Assembly: GCA_965249895.1 (NCBI GenBank)
Contig: CBDFNC010000004.1
Coordinates: 992,001 to 1,056,000, forward strand
DNA from: CBDFNC01 sp965249895
Lineage (GTDB): Bacteria; Pseudomonadota; Gammaproteobacteria; Enterobacterales; CBDFNC01
Direction of reading: 5' to 3'
DNA length: 64,000 nucleotides
Part shown: positions 43,540 through 52,160 of the stretch, in pieces
How the letters are laid out: every line of letters starts with the position of its first letter
Numbering within the stretch: the first letter of the stretch is position 1
Program-made: the position numbers and the translations under genes
Notes under the pieces: model-generated
Databases searched by the model: none
Told to the model about the DNA's origin: nothing
Seen by the model: only the letters and a program-made list of their open reading frames with translations

Positions 43540-46314
43540 TTGGAGTTTATACACCACATCCAGGCGCCTGCCTGCATACTGGACCACCACAATCACATTA
43601 TCCTGGCCAATGCTTCATTCATAAGCAATTTTGGCGATGGCGAATACCCTTACCCAATGGAATCTTTGCTGGCCAGCGGTGAATACGTTAAGTTTTCTCG
43701 CTTTATTAAGAATGCGTTTAAAACCAATGCTCCGGAAACAGGGCAAATCAAGTTACTTAATAAAGATAAGTTTGATAGTGAATGTGAAATTCAGCTAATG
43801 CCTTTATCCAACGACAACCGAATGGTAGTGATAAATCAGGATTTTGATGCCATTTTCGCTAAAAAGGCGCATACCTCACTGTGTATATTGCTCAATTTGA
43901 TCAACCGCATACAAGTCGCCAGAAACCTTAATCACGAAATTAAAGCCGGTTGTTCCACCTTACTTCATGAACTGCTTAAACTGACCGCAAGCGATTACGC
44001 GTTTCTCGCTCAGACAACGTCTAAGCGCAATACATTGGTTCCTTTAGCCATAGCTACCCGCCAATCCGATAATTCGTCCACCCAGATGCATCACAAGGAA
44101 ATACCTAAGGGAATACCTCACACTTCCTGTCACCCTTTTGTTCAGGACATAATGAATTCATCCCGTGTTGTTTTACGAAATAGCGTAAACGAAAAAATCC
44201 AAACGTATCCCGGGCAAAACCAGGCCATGGGCGACCATCATTTCTTAGGTTTTCCCATTCTACATAGAAATCAATTAGTCGGTGTCCTGCTGTTAGCCAG
44301 CCGCAAGACGCCATATCAACAACAACTGCCAAAGCTTCTTTATCAAAACCTATATGCGATCAGCACTTTTCTTAAGTCCAGTCAGCTAAGAGTTGAACGG
44401 GATGAAAAAGAGCGACTTATCGGCGAAAGTCAGCAAAGATATGCGCTCGCCATAAGGGGGACTGACGATGGCCTATGGGATTGGGAGATTGCATCGGAAA
44501 CTGTTTATTACTCCGATCGCTTCAAGAGCCTGCTGGGGTTCGAAGAAACAGAATTTGGTAACTGCTTTAGCGACTGGAGTGAAAGGATCCACCCGGATGA
44601 TAAACGAAAAGTACTACGGGCAATTGATCAGCACCTGACACATACAGAGCCATACGATGAGGAATTTAGACTACGTCATAAAAAGGGGCACTACCTCTGG
44701 TTTCACACTCGAGGTCAAGCAGTTTGGGATGTGTCCGGAGCTGCGGTTCGAATGGCCGGCTCTCTCAGCGATATCAGTAAACGTAAGAAAGCGGAACGCA
44801 GGCTGAAGATGCTGGAATCCGTGGTGGTAAATACAGAAAGTGGAACCCTAGTCACCCGAGTGGAGAATTGTGAACCTAGCATCACTTTTTGTAATCTCGC
44901 CTTCGAAAATATCACAGGCATTAGCAGCGAGTCCCTGATTGGACAGAGCCCAGAATCGTTTATTAATAATGACAATCCGCTGTGGAAAAACTTGGTTCAA
45001 GTGATTAAAGCCGGTACTTCCATCGACACAGATTGCGAATTTCTAAGCCCACTTGGTATTTATGCCACCATGCATCAACATATCTACCCTATGTATGACG
45101 ACGATGGTGAATTGTGTTTTGTCACCGTTATCGTCAGAGATATATCTGAACGCGTTAACTATGAGCAGCATTTAAGGCGTACCCAAAAGATGGAAGCCAT
45201 TGATAAGCTCGTCGGCGGTATTGCCCATGATTTCAACAATATTATTGGCATTATTAAGGGAAACTTAGAGCTGCTGGAAATTAAAATACCAGACTCGCCT
45301 AAGTTGACTAAGAATGTCTCCGCCGCGCTCAAGGCAGTAGGTAGAGCAAAAGACCTTACCGGTAAACTGCAACAATTCTCTCGGGAAAAACCCTTGGGGG
45401 CTTCCAGCGTATGTGTTGGTGAAGCCATCAATGACTTAAAAGATCTGTTGCTTTCCTCTATCCCCAATTCCATTGATTTTACCTTCGCAATAAACAGCGA
45501 TAACTGGTGCACCTCAATGGACAAAGGGGACTTCAGTGACGCACTAGTGAATCTGGCCGTCAATGCCCGAGATGCTATGGAAGACCAGGGAAAACTAACC
45601 GTCTCCACATACCCTGTATATTTGGTGAACGCGCTGGAGGGGATTTCTGCCCCAATCCTCAGTGGGGAGTATATCCGCATTTTAGTGAAGGACACGGGAC
45701 CGGGTATAAGTCAGGATATTATTGATAAGGTATTCGATCCCTTCTTCACAACTAAGGGTAAAGCCAAGGGAACAGGCCTTGGATTGAGCATGGTTTATGG
45801 GTTTGTCAAACGCTCTAAGGGTTATATTCGTCTTGACTCAGAGCTAAACCAGGGAGCCTGCGTTAACATTTGGTTACCCAGGTGTGAAGCACAACAAGAA
45901 GCTGTTATCGATACTAAAGCCAGGCAACCCTCTTACATAGGTAGAGGGAAAACTGTACTAGTAGTGGATGATGAGTCCGATATCGCAAATATCATCAAAA
46001 GCTTACTAGAGAACCGTGGATTTAATGTGATCCTTTCGGGTAACGGAGACAAGGCGTTGACTTTACTTAATTCCCGTAGTGATATTCAGCTGTTAGTTAG
46101 CGATGTCATTATGCCCGGCAATACCAATGGCTTCCAACTGGCGGAAAAATTTATTAAAACAGATAAAAATAACAAAGTATTACTCGTCTCTGGCTTTGTG
46201 GAGACCGATGCCACCACTCCAGAATTGGCGGACAAATTTCCTTTAGTTGCCAAACCTTTTGCCAGTAATGATTTTTACCAGGCATTAGCGAAAGCATTTA
46301 ATTTACCTATCTAG
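43540..46314 (+). CDS. Hybrid sensor histidine kinase (PAS-GAF-PAS-PAS-HisKA-HATPase-REC)
   Basis: A cytosolic-looking 924-aa sensor kinase without membrane segments. In order: an N-terminal PAS-like domain (1-100); a GAF domain (about 120-285, TLLHELLKLTASDYAFL); a PAS/PAC (about 300-415, YALAIRGTDDGLWDWE and WFHTRGQAVWD); another PAS (about 425-545); a phosphoacceptor H563 in VGGIAHDFNN; an HATPase (DALVNLAVNARDAM, DTGPGIS, GTGLGLSMVYGF); and a C-terminal receiver with D855 in LLVSDVIMPG. I choose the TTG at 43540, preceded by GGAG at seven bases; the nearby ATG is out of frame. It is the first of three signalling genes in tandem, so phosphorelay to the next two proteins is plausible. Confidence 0.93.
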   Translation: MEFIHHIQAPACILDHHNHIILANASFISNFGDGEYPYPMESLLASGEYVKFSRFIKNAFKTNAPETGQIKLLNKDKFDSECEIQLMPLSNDNRMVVINQDFDAIFAKKAHTSLCILLNLINRIQVARNLNHEIKAGCSTLLHELLKLTASDYAFLAQTTSKRNTLVPLAIATRQSDNSSTQMHHKEIPKGIPHTSCHPFVQDIMNSSRVVLRNSVNEKIQTYPGQNQAMGDHHFLGFPILHRNQLVGVLLLASRKTPYQQQLPKLLYQNLYAISTFLKSSQLRVERDEKERLIGESQQRYALAIRGTDDGLWDWEIASETVYYSDRFKSLLGFEETEFGNCFSDWSERIHPDDKRKVLRAIDQHLTHTEPYDEEFRLRHKKGHYLWFHTRGQAVWDVSGAAVRMAGSLSDISKRKKAERRLKMLESVVVNTESGTLVTRVENCEPSITFCNLAFENITGISSESLIGQSPESFINNDNPLWKNLVQVIKAGTSIDTDCEFLSPLGIYATMHQHIYPMYDDDGELCFVTVIVRDISERVNYEQHLRRTQKMEAIDKLVGGIAHDFNNIIGIIKGNLELLEIKIPDSPKLTKNVSAALKAVGRAKDLTGKLQQFSREKPLGASSVCVGEAINDLKDLLLSSIPNSIDFTFAINSDNWCTSMDKGDFSDALVNLAVNARDAMEDQGKLTVSTYPVYLVNALEGISAPILSGEYIRILVKDTGPGISQDIIDKVFDPFFTTKGKAKGTGLGLSMVYGFVKRSKGYIRLDSELNQGACVNIWLPRCEAQQEAVIDTKARQPSYIGRGKTVLVVDDESDIANIIKSLLENRGFNVILSGNGDKALTLLNSRSDIQLLVSDVIMPGNTNGFQLAEKFIKTDKNNKVLLVSGFVETDATTPELADKFPLVAKPFASNDFYQALAKAFNLPI

Positions 46315-46328
46315 CTTGAGTGGTATCT

Positions 46329-47531
46329 ATGAGCACTAACTCAAACTCAACCTATCCCTCTCTCTTAGTAGTAGACGACGAGCCAGATTTTTGTGCGTTT
46401 GTAGCTCAGGCAGCCGAAGAGCTTGGCTTTGACGTAAACACAATTTCTGAGCTTTCATCACTTGAGATTATATCGGCCCATATCGGGCAAAAACCGACGG
46501 CCGTATTGTTGGACCTTTCGATGCCCAACCATGACGGAGTTGAGATCATCCGCTACCTGTCAAAAAATCATAAGGATGTTGCCATCGGTTTTATGACGGG
46601 TGTTAGCCCGGATATTCTCGCTGGCGTTGAGCGACTGACCGAGAATCTGGGGTTTTATCTCCTTGGAGCAATCCAGAAGCCTTTTGGCTATAAAGACCTG
46701 AACAAATTACTACAGAAAGCTAAGGGACAATTGTCACGCAATCACTACTACGCGAGCCCGAAAACGAGAGTTAGCCTGGATGAAGTAAAAACCGTTGTCT
46801 TGGGTGAGAAACTCTGTTTGTATTTCCAACCTAAAGTTTATCTTGATAGCCAAAGTCTCTGTGGAGTTGAAGGACTAGTCCGCTGGCCTAAAGGTGACCA
46901 AATCCTGGCGCCGGCTAGTTTTTTACCACAAGTAGAAAAGCTGGGGCTTATGCCTCAGTTAACCCGGCTTGTGTTTAAACTAGCGGTAAAGCAGGCCGTC
47001 AAATGGAAAAAATCCAATATCCAGATCCCCATTGCAATTAACCTTTCCGCCTGCTGCCTTAACGACTTGAGCATCCCGGATTTTATGTCGTCATATTTAA
47101 GGAGTCACGGCCTGGATGCAGAGATGTTTACCATCGAAATTACTGAGTCAGCCTCAATCGCCAGCCTGACAGACTCCCTCGATATATTTTCCAGGTTAAG
47201 ACTCAAAGGGTTTCACCTATCCATTGACGATTTTGGTACAGGCTATTCGTCTCTTTACCAGTTAACCAACCTACCCTTTAACGAACTAAAGCTGGACCGC
47301 ACCTTTACCGTCAGAGCTCCTTTCGATGAATCAGCCTTGGCCGCACTAGAAAGCGCCGTAGTCCTCTCCGAGCGGTTGGGCATGAGAATGGTTGCAGAGG
47401 GCATAGAAAACAAAGCTGTATTGGAAGTGGCACAAAACGCCGGTGTAAAGATAGGCCAAGGCTATCTATTTAGCCGTCCACTACCATCTGAGCAGTTGGA
47501 AATTTGGTTACAACAATTAAAAATACATTAA
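46329..47531 (+). CDS. Response regulator with EAL domain (REC-EAL)
   Basis: A 400-aa protein with a receiver (D62 in VLLDLSMPNHDG; acidic pocket VVDDEPDF) and a C-terminal EAL domain, which would hydrolyse c-di-GMP. The signature EAL is E181-G-L (VEGLVRW); catalytic-pattern segments ITESAS, DDFGTGYSSL, KLDRTF and VAEGIE remain, so phosphodiesterase activity is plausible but not certain. It starts 14 bases after the hybrid kinase stop, from an ATG at 46329 (or GTG at 46320), and is likely its partner. Confidence 0.92.
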   Translation: MSTNSNSTYPSLLVVDDEPDFCAFVAQAAEELGFDVNTISELSSLEIISAHIGQKPTAVLLDLSMPNHDGVEIIRYLSKNHKDVAIGFMTGVSPDILAGVERLTENLGFYLLGAIQKPFGYKDLNKLLQKAKGQLSRNHYYASPKTRVSLDEVKTVVLGEKLCLYFQPKVYLDSQSLCGVEGLVRWPKGDQILAPASFLPQVEKLGLMPQLTRLVFKLAVKQAVKWKKSNIQIPIAINLSACCLNDLSIPDFMSSYLRSHGLDAEMFTIEITESASIASLTDSLDIFSRLRLKGFHLSIDDFGTGYSSLYQLTNLPFNELKLDRTFTVRAPFDESALAALESAVVLSERLGMRMVAEGIENKAVLEVAQNAGVKIGQGYLFSRPLPSEQLEIWLQQLKIH

Positions 47532-47546
47532 TTTTTTGGGGGAATT

Positions 47547-48704
47547 ATGGGTAATGGGTTTCGTCTGTTAGTTGTCGATGATGACGAGCAATACCAACAG
47601 CTGATCACAGACGTATTTGAAGATGAATTTGAATTAAAATGCTGCTCGTCAGGCTTTGAGGCCCTCGATATTTTCGAGTCATACCGTCCCCATATTGTAT
47701 TGATGGACATCAATATGCCAAATATGAGTGGGCTAGAGACTTGTAAAAACATCAAGGATTCTCAATGGGGTGAAGAATGCGCCATTATTTTTATCTCAGG
47801 CCATAACACGTTGGACGAAAAACTAAACGCCTACAATGCAGGAGGTGATGATTTTATATCAAAACCGTTCGAAATGAAGGAGCTCTACGCCAAACTGGAA
47901 AGAGTCTCTCTGTTTGTCGATGAAAAAAGAAAACTGGAGAAGCAGGAAAAGACCTCCAGGTCTGCCGCGCTTGAGTCCATGCAGGAAGCGTCAGAATACG
48001 GCTACATCATGCAATTTTTTAAAAATATGTCCCACTGCGAATCGAGCCAGGATATCGCTATTGTGTTTTTTAACGTAATGAAAAGCCTGGGACTACACTG
48101 CTCAATTCAGTTACGCGGCGCAGCAACGGAATGCTTTTGCCCCCAAGGGGAACAGATGAGTCCTATTGAGCAGAATATCTATGAACTCCTGCAGGGTAAC
48201 GGGCGACTCTATGAGTTTGGCCAGCGTATGATGGTTAACGATAAGCACGTTTCATTTCTGATAAAGAATGTCCCCGAGAACCCAACTACCAAGGGGCGGT
48301 TAAGGGATATCATTGCTGTAATGTCTGAAGGTTTGGAAGAAAAGCACAAAGACCTCAGCCGAAGTAAGGCCCTTAGTGAACTTGTGTCTGGTATCGCCGG
48401 CTTTAGTAACTTATTAACCCATCAAATTGCTGGGTTTGATAATAAAATGGCGGAAGTCTTTAATGACATACTAACCCAAATTAGTGGTAGTTTTCATGTT
48501 CTGGACCTGTCCGAAGAGCAGGAAGCCTTTCTTTCCAAGATCGTAGAGAAAGGCATTAAGCAACTGGACTTTATCCAGCAAGACCTACGAGAGTTACAAC
48601 AGGAGCTGGAAGCACAAACTAAAGTCGCCGCTACTGCACTACAAAAACCAAGCAAACCACATCAAATTCAAATCGAACAGCAAGATGACATCGAACTATT
48701 CTAA
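47547..48704 (+). CDS. Response regulator with a novel helical output domain
   Basis: This 385-aa protein starts with a receiver (residues about 5-125; D54 in VLMDINMPNMSG, VVDDDEQ pocket). The rest (about 130-385) has no domain I recognise. It is predicted helical with a long coiled coil at the C-terminus (KIVEKGIKQLDFIQQDLRELQQELEAQ). It has no DNA-binding helix-turn-helix and no GGDEF. TTTGGGGGAATT precedes the ATG by a short distance. The co-location with the hybrid kinase and REC-EAL suggests a shared pathway. The stop overlaps the stop of the convergent membrane protein gene by four bases. Confidence 0.88.
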   Translation: MGNGFRLLVVDDDEQYQQLITDVFEDEFELKCCSSGFEALDIFESYRPHIVLMDINMPNMSGLETCKNIKDSQWGEECAIIFISGHNTLDEKLNAYNAGGDDFISKPFEMKELYAKLERVSLFVDEKRKLEKQEKTSRSAALESMQEASEYGYIMQFFKNMSHCESSQDIAIVFFNVMKSLGLHCSIQLRGAATECFCPQGEQMSPIEQNIYELLQGNGRLYEFGQRMMVNDKHVSFLIKNVPENPTTKGRLRDIIAVMSEGLEEKHKDLSRSKALSELVSGIAGFSNLLTHQIAGFDNKMAEVFNDILTQISGSFHVLDLSEEQEAFLSKIVEKGIKQLDFIQQDLRELQQELEAQTKVAATALQKPSKPHQIQIEQQDDIELF

Positions 48705-49534
48705 TCACGCAAGGGCTTACTCTGCCCCGTTTTCTTTATTAATTGCACTAGTGCTATATACCATCCCCAAAGAAACAACAGAGGCAGTATTAGGGTTTGC
48801 AGGGTAAAGACTACGATAAGGTCAATAATACTATCTATGGTTTTCTCGGCTATTTCCCGCATTTGATTAACATTAGGTTCATCTTGCTGCTCTGATAGCA
48901 GTGAGGACCATGCAGATTTTACACTCGCCAGCAGTGCTTCTTCCTGTTCGCTATTACCCGCCAATTGTGACAAATTACTTTGGGTCTGCTTGAGCTCTTC
49001 CATCGCATCTGCTTTTATTTCATGCAATATTCCATTCTCTAAGCAATAATTAACAAGTGCTACGCCAACAAAAGAAAAGCGAACAAATAATAAAATTAGT
49101 AGTAGATAAGTACAATACCGGATCTGTCTCGTAAAGCCTGCGTAAAACCAAACTAATCCAGCCAAGATCAAGCCTACTCCCCACAACACCAGGTTAAAAA
49201 ATGGCGCTGCAGCAAGCAGTATCAGCACTTTTTGTATACCCAATGATGCCATTGCCGCCAACACTATCCAGGAAAACCTTTCGACCAAATCATTTATCGG
49301 GTCCAGGATCTCCCCAATGCTAAAGTTGAGTACAGCCAAATCCAGCTTCGTGCCCTGCGCGACTGAAATGATAGCGTTAATGCCGCGAGTCACGGCATAT
49401 GCTACCGCAGCTTGATCCAGTGCAGTTTCATTGTACGCCGAGCCAAATGAGTCCAATAACCCCATAGTGGCGAGCAGTAATACAAGGGCTAACGCTAGCG
49501 TAAAAAATACCTTTATTCGTTTCGAATTCGACAA
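48701..49534 (-). CDS. Predicted multi-pass membrane protein of unknown function
   Basis: A 277-aa integral membrane protein: an N-terminal hydrophobic segment (TLALALVLLLATMGLL), three to four segments around residues 85-160, and a C-terminal one (LQTLILPLLFLWGWYIALV). Between them is a soluble stretch with KADAMEELKQTQSNLSQL. I do not recognise the family. It is convergent with the preceding response regulator and overlaps its 3' end by four bases. It has its own upstream region on the right. Confidence 0.8.
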   Translation of the reverse strand: MSNSKRIKVFFTLALALVLLLATMGLLDSFGSAYNETALDQAAVAYAVTRGINAIISVAQGTKLDLAVLNFSIGEILDPINDLVERFSWIVLAAMASLGIQKVLILLAAAPFFNLVLWGVGLILAGLVWFYAGFTRQIRYCTYLLLILLFVRFSFVGVALVNYCLENGILHEIKADAMEELKQTQSNLSQLAGNSEQEEALLASVKSAWSSLLSEQQDEPNVNQMREIAEKTIDSIIDLIVVFTLQTLILPLLFLWGWYIALVQLIKKTGQSKPLRD

Positions 49535-50181
49535 TTGACCTCCATAAATGCTATGCCTTAATGACCCTTGACTAACAATTTACTTTAAATGCCCTCTTCG
49601 AGATAAAGCTACGACAAATCACTCATAAACCTAAAATAAATAAAAATTTCACTCAAACAATGATTTTTAATACAAACATCTATATATTGTAACTATAAGT
49701 TCATAAAACTTTTCTAAGGTAGCTTAGTATCCAAGTAAAAAGAGTAGCGAAGAGGTAAAAAAGAATGAGAAATAAAAAACGAAATATGCGACATAGACAT
49801 TTATGGTTTAACGTATGGAACCCGAAGATAGCAACACTGCCACTATACGACAACGATCCTATCCGTCCTATCCGCTCTAGCGAAAAATAGATCACCCCCC
49901 GACAGCGTGCTGCATTTTGCCTTATTTTGAACATAAAAATGCAGCTAAATACGCTCGTCTTTGCTTGTCCCGCTTGCTGACCATACCCACTCGCAGAGTG
50001 ACAGTAAAAACCCACTTTAGAGGTAACAAAAAGGCTTACTTTTCTACATAAACGAATAAACGAGCTTATGGGTTAGATTTACCACGCAGTTGTAACCCGG
50101 GGTAATTAAACGATGGAATATAGGTGAAAGGCTTGATCTTGGCGAGAGTTACATTTATTTAGTATTTTCTGATATTCAGAT
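49535..50181. other. Intergenic region between the membrane protein gene and the tRNA operon
   Basis: An A+T-rich 647-base interval. It contains one small plus-strand ORF (49765-49890) listed separately. The promoter of the membrane protein gene should lie in the left part. The 3' end of the tRNA transcript falls on the right; no clear terminator is seen. Confidence 0.45.
49765..49890 (+). CDS. Candidate 41-aa basic small protein
   Basis: A complete frame with ATG, AGAGG nine bases upstream, and a TAG stop encodes an arginine/lysine-rich peptide (MRNKKRNMRHRHLWFNVW, then PIRPIRSSEK). The composition resembles a small nucleic-acid-binding peptide, but the length is too short to exclude chance. 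Confidence 0.35.
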   Translation: MRNKKRNMRHRHLWFNVWNPKIATLPLYDNDPIRPIRSSEK

Positions 50182-50268
50182 TGGTGCCCGGGGCCGGACT
50201 TGAACCGGCACGTCCTTACGAACGAGGGATTTTAAATCCCTTGTGTCTACCAATTTCACCACCCGGGC
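50182..50268 (-). tRNA. leuZ: tRNA-Leu(UAA), copy of unit 3
   Basis: An 87-base cloverleaf with encoded CCA, long variable arm and anticodon TAA in the loop between GGGAT and its complement. The acceptor stem is fully Watson-Crick (GCCCGGG/CCCGGGC), whereas the two other copies have one G-T pair. Confidence 0.95.
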
Positions 50269-50288
50269 GACACTCTATTTTAACGCTA

Positions 50289-50362
50289 TGGAGGCGGGTC
50301 CCGGAGTCGAACCGAGGTCCACGGATTTGCAATCCGCTGCATAACCACTCTGCCAACCCGCC
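50289..50362 (-). tRNA. cysT: tRNA-Cys(GCA), unit 3
   Basis: A 74-base cloverleaf with CCA. The anticodon loop TTGCAAA gives GCA. It differs from the other two copies by one base in the D-arm region. Confidence 0.95.
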
Positions 50363-50377
50363 TTCTTATTAGAAATT

Positions 50378-50453
50378 TGGAGCGACTTACGAGGTTCGAA
50401 CTCGTGACCTGCACCTTGGCAAGGTGCCGCTCTACCAGCTGAGCTAAAGTCGC
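50378..50453 (-). tRNA. glyW: tRNA-Gly(GCC), unit 3
   Basis: A 76-base cloverleaf with encoded CCA and anticodon GCC (loop TTGCCAA). It is identical to the other two copies as far as can be compared by eye. Confidence 0.95.
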
Positions 50454-50495
50454 ATATAATTCTATTCAATATCATACACAATCAATTATTGAAAT

Positions 50496-50582
50496 TGGTG
50501 CCCGGAGCCGGACTTGAACCGGCACGTCCTTACGAACGAGGGATTTTAAATCCCTTGTGTCTACCAATTTCACCACCCGGGC
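50496..50582 (-). tRNA. leuZ: tRNA-Leu(UAA), unit 2
   Basis: An 87-base copy with the same anticodon TAA; the acceptor stem has one G-T pair at its base, unlike the unit 3 copy. Confidence 0.95.
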
Positions 50583-50602
50583 GACACGTTATTTCAATAC
50601 TA

Positions 50603-50676
50603 TGGAGGCGGGTCCCGGAGTCGAACCGAGGTCCACGGATTTGCAATCCGCTGCATAGCCACTCTGCCAACCCGCC
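50603..50676 (-). tRNA. cysT: tRNA-Cys(GCA), unit 2
   Basis: A 74-base copy with anticodon GCA and encoded CCA. Identical to the unit 1 copy by eye. Confidence 0.95.
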
Positions 50677-50724
50677 ATATTGAGCTTGCTAGATAAACGC
50701 TTCAGGCTGCATTTATCCTAATCT

Positions 50725-50800
50725 TGGAGCGACTTACGAGGTTCGAACTCGTGACCTGCACCTTGGCAAGGTGCCGCTCTACCAGCTGAGCTAAAGTCGC
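50725..50800 (-). tRNA. glyW: tRNA-Gly(GCC), unit 2
   Basis: A 76-base copy with anticodon GCC and encoded CCA. Confidence 0.95.
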
Positions 50801-50884
50801 CGCATATACTTCATTCAATATCACACCGAAGTTAGGGCAAAGGTGTCCCCACTTCTGATATCACACTGAATCTACTCTTGAAAT

Positions 50885-50971
50885 TGGTGCCCGGAGCCGG
50901 ACTTGAACCGGCACGTCCTTACGAACGAGGGATTTTAAATCCCTTGTGTCTACCAATTCCACCACCCGGGC
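50885..50971 (-). tRNA. leuZ: tRNA-Leu(UAA), unit 1
   Basis: An 87-base copy with anticodon TAA. One base near the 5' end (GGTGGAATTGG) differs from the other two copies (GGTGAAATTGG). Confidence 0.95.
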
Positions 50972-50991
50972 GACACGTTATTTCAATATTA

Positions 50992-51065
50992 TGGAGGCGG
51001 GTCCCGGAGTCGAACCGAGGTCCACGGATTTGCAATCCGCTGCATAGCCACTCTGCCAACCCGCC
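50992..51065 (-). tRNA. cysT: tRNA-Cys(GCA), unit 1
   Basis: A 74-base copy with anticodon GCA and encoded CCA. Confidence 0.95.
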
Positions 51066-51081
51066 TTCTTATTAGAAATTT

Positions 51082-51157
51082 TGGAGCGACTTACGAGGTT
51101 CGAACTCGTGACCTGCACCTTGGCAAGGTGCCGCTCTACCAGCTGAGCTAAAGTCGC
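51082..51157 (-). tRNA. glyW: tRNA-Gly(GCC), unit 1
   Basis: A 76-base copy, first in the transcript, downstream of pgsA as glyW is in E. coli. Anticodon GCC and encoded CCA. Confidence 0.95.
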
Positions 51158-51436
51158 GTCATACGCTTCATCCGGCATCATATAGGAAATAAGCAAAGTT
51201 ACCGTAGCTTCCAATATCAGACTGTTCTAAAGCTGCATGTTATTAATTTCTAACTTTATTCACCAGGCGCTAGTTGCCGTCCCACCTGATGTGCTTGCGC
51301 ATTCTAATGATTATCTCTTCTCAGTCAACCCACTTTTTCAATGTATTTGACCGTTCGCCTGATTTTTATTCAAGACGCCGTTTTTTAACTCAACAGTGGG
51401 TATTTACTAGGCTAAAAGTCGCTTATTTCACCAAAA

Positions 51437-51982
51437 CTAACCTGCAACAAGATCAGCCCAAGCAGCCTTTAAATAGATAAACATGGACCAGAATGTCAGC
51501 ACCATAGCGATATATAGCAGACCTATACTTGCCCATTCCATCCAGAGGGACTGCTGCCAAATTAGTCCAATTAGCGACATCATTTGAGCCGCCGTCTTCC
51601 ATTTCCCTAATGATGAGACGGCAACATTTGAGCGTTTCCCCAATTCCGCCATCCATTCCCTTAGCGCAGAAATAATAATTTCTCGACTTATCATAATAAG
51701 GGCAGGAATAGTGATCCATATAGAAGCGTAGTGTTCGACCACAATAACCAGTGCGGCAGCCACCATCACCTTATCCGCTACTGGGTCCAAAAAAGCGCCA
51801 AATGCCGTTTGCTGCTCTAGTTTACGGGCCAGATAACCATCGAAATAGTCTGTCACCGCAGCAAAACAAAAGACAAGAGCCGCGGAAAATGACGCCCAAC
51901 TCGTGGGGAGATAGAAGCAAAGGACAAATACAGGAATAAGAAATACCCTGAAAGCGGTAAGCATGTTTGGAATATTGTTCAT
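51437..51982 (-). CDS. pgsA: PgsA, CDP-diacylglycerol-glycerol-3-phosphate 3-phosphatidyltransferase
   Basis: PgsA makes phosphatidylglycerol phosphate, the first committed step to phosphatidylglycerol and cardiolipin. It is a 181-aa inner-membrane enzyme with four or more hydrophobic segments. The CDP-alcohol phosphotransferase motif is DYFDGYLAR with GAFLDPVADK following (D-x2-DG-x2-AR-x8-G-x3-D-x3-D). Start MNNIPNMLTAFRV. The gene order uvrY-uvrC-pgsA-tRNAs matches that of E. coli. Confidence 0.96.
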   Translation of the reverse strand: MNNIPNMLTAFRVFLIPVFVLCFYLPTSWASFSAALVFCFAAVTDYFDGYLARKLEQQTAFGAFLDPVADKVMVAAALVIVVEHYASIWITIPALIMISREIIISALREWMAELGKRSNVAVSSLGKWKTAAQMMSLIGLIWQQSLWMEWASIGLLYIAMVLTFWSMFIYLKAAWADLVAG

Positions 51983-52160
51983 TTTTTATAGTTTTATTAC
52001 TGCCAAGCGGTAATGGTGCAATAATGCTTGATTCGATGCAACGCATTATAGCGTTATTGCTGACTATCATTCTCAACGGAGCAAAACATGGTGGATTTAT
52101 TACCCACCTTGTTAAGCGACTAGCGCCACATATACTGCCTTTATCGCAAACCATCAAACA

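Noticed and set aside
50181..51214. Several open frames reading GLEPARPYERG and similar
   Set aside because: These are translations across the antisense of tRNA-Leu, Cys and Gly genes, a well-known annotation artefact.
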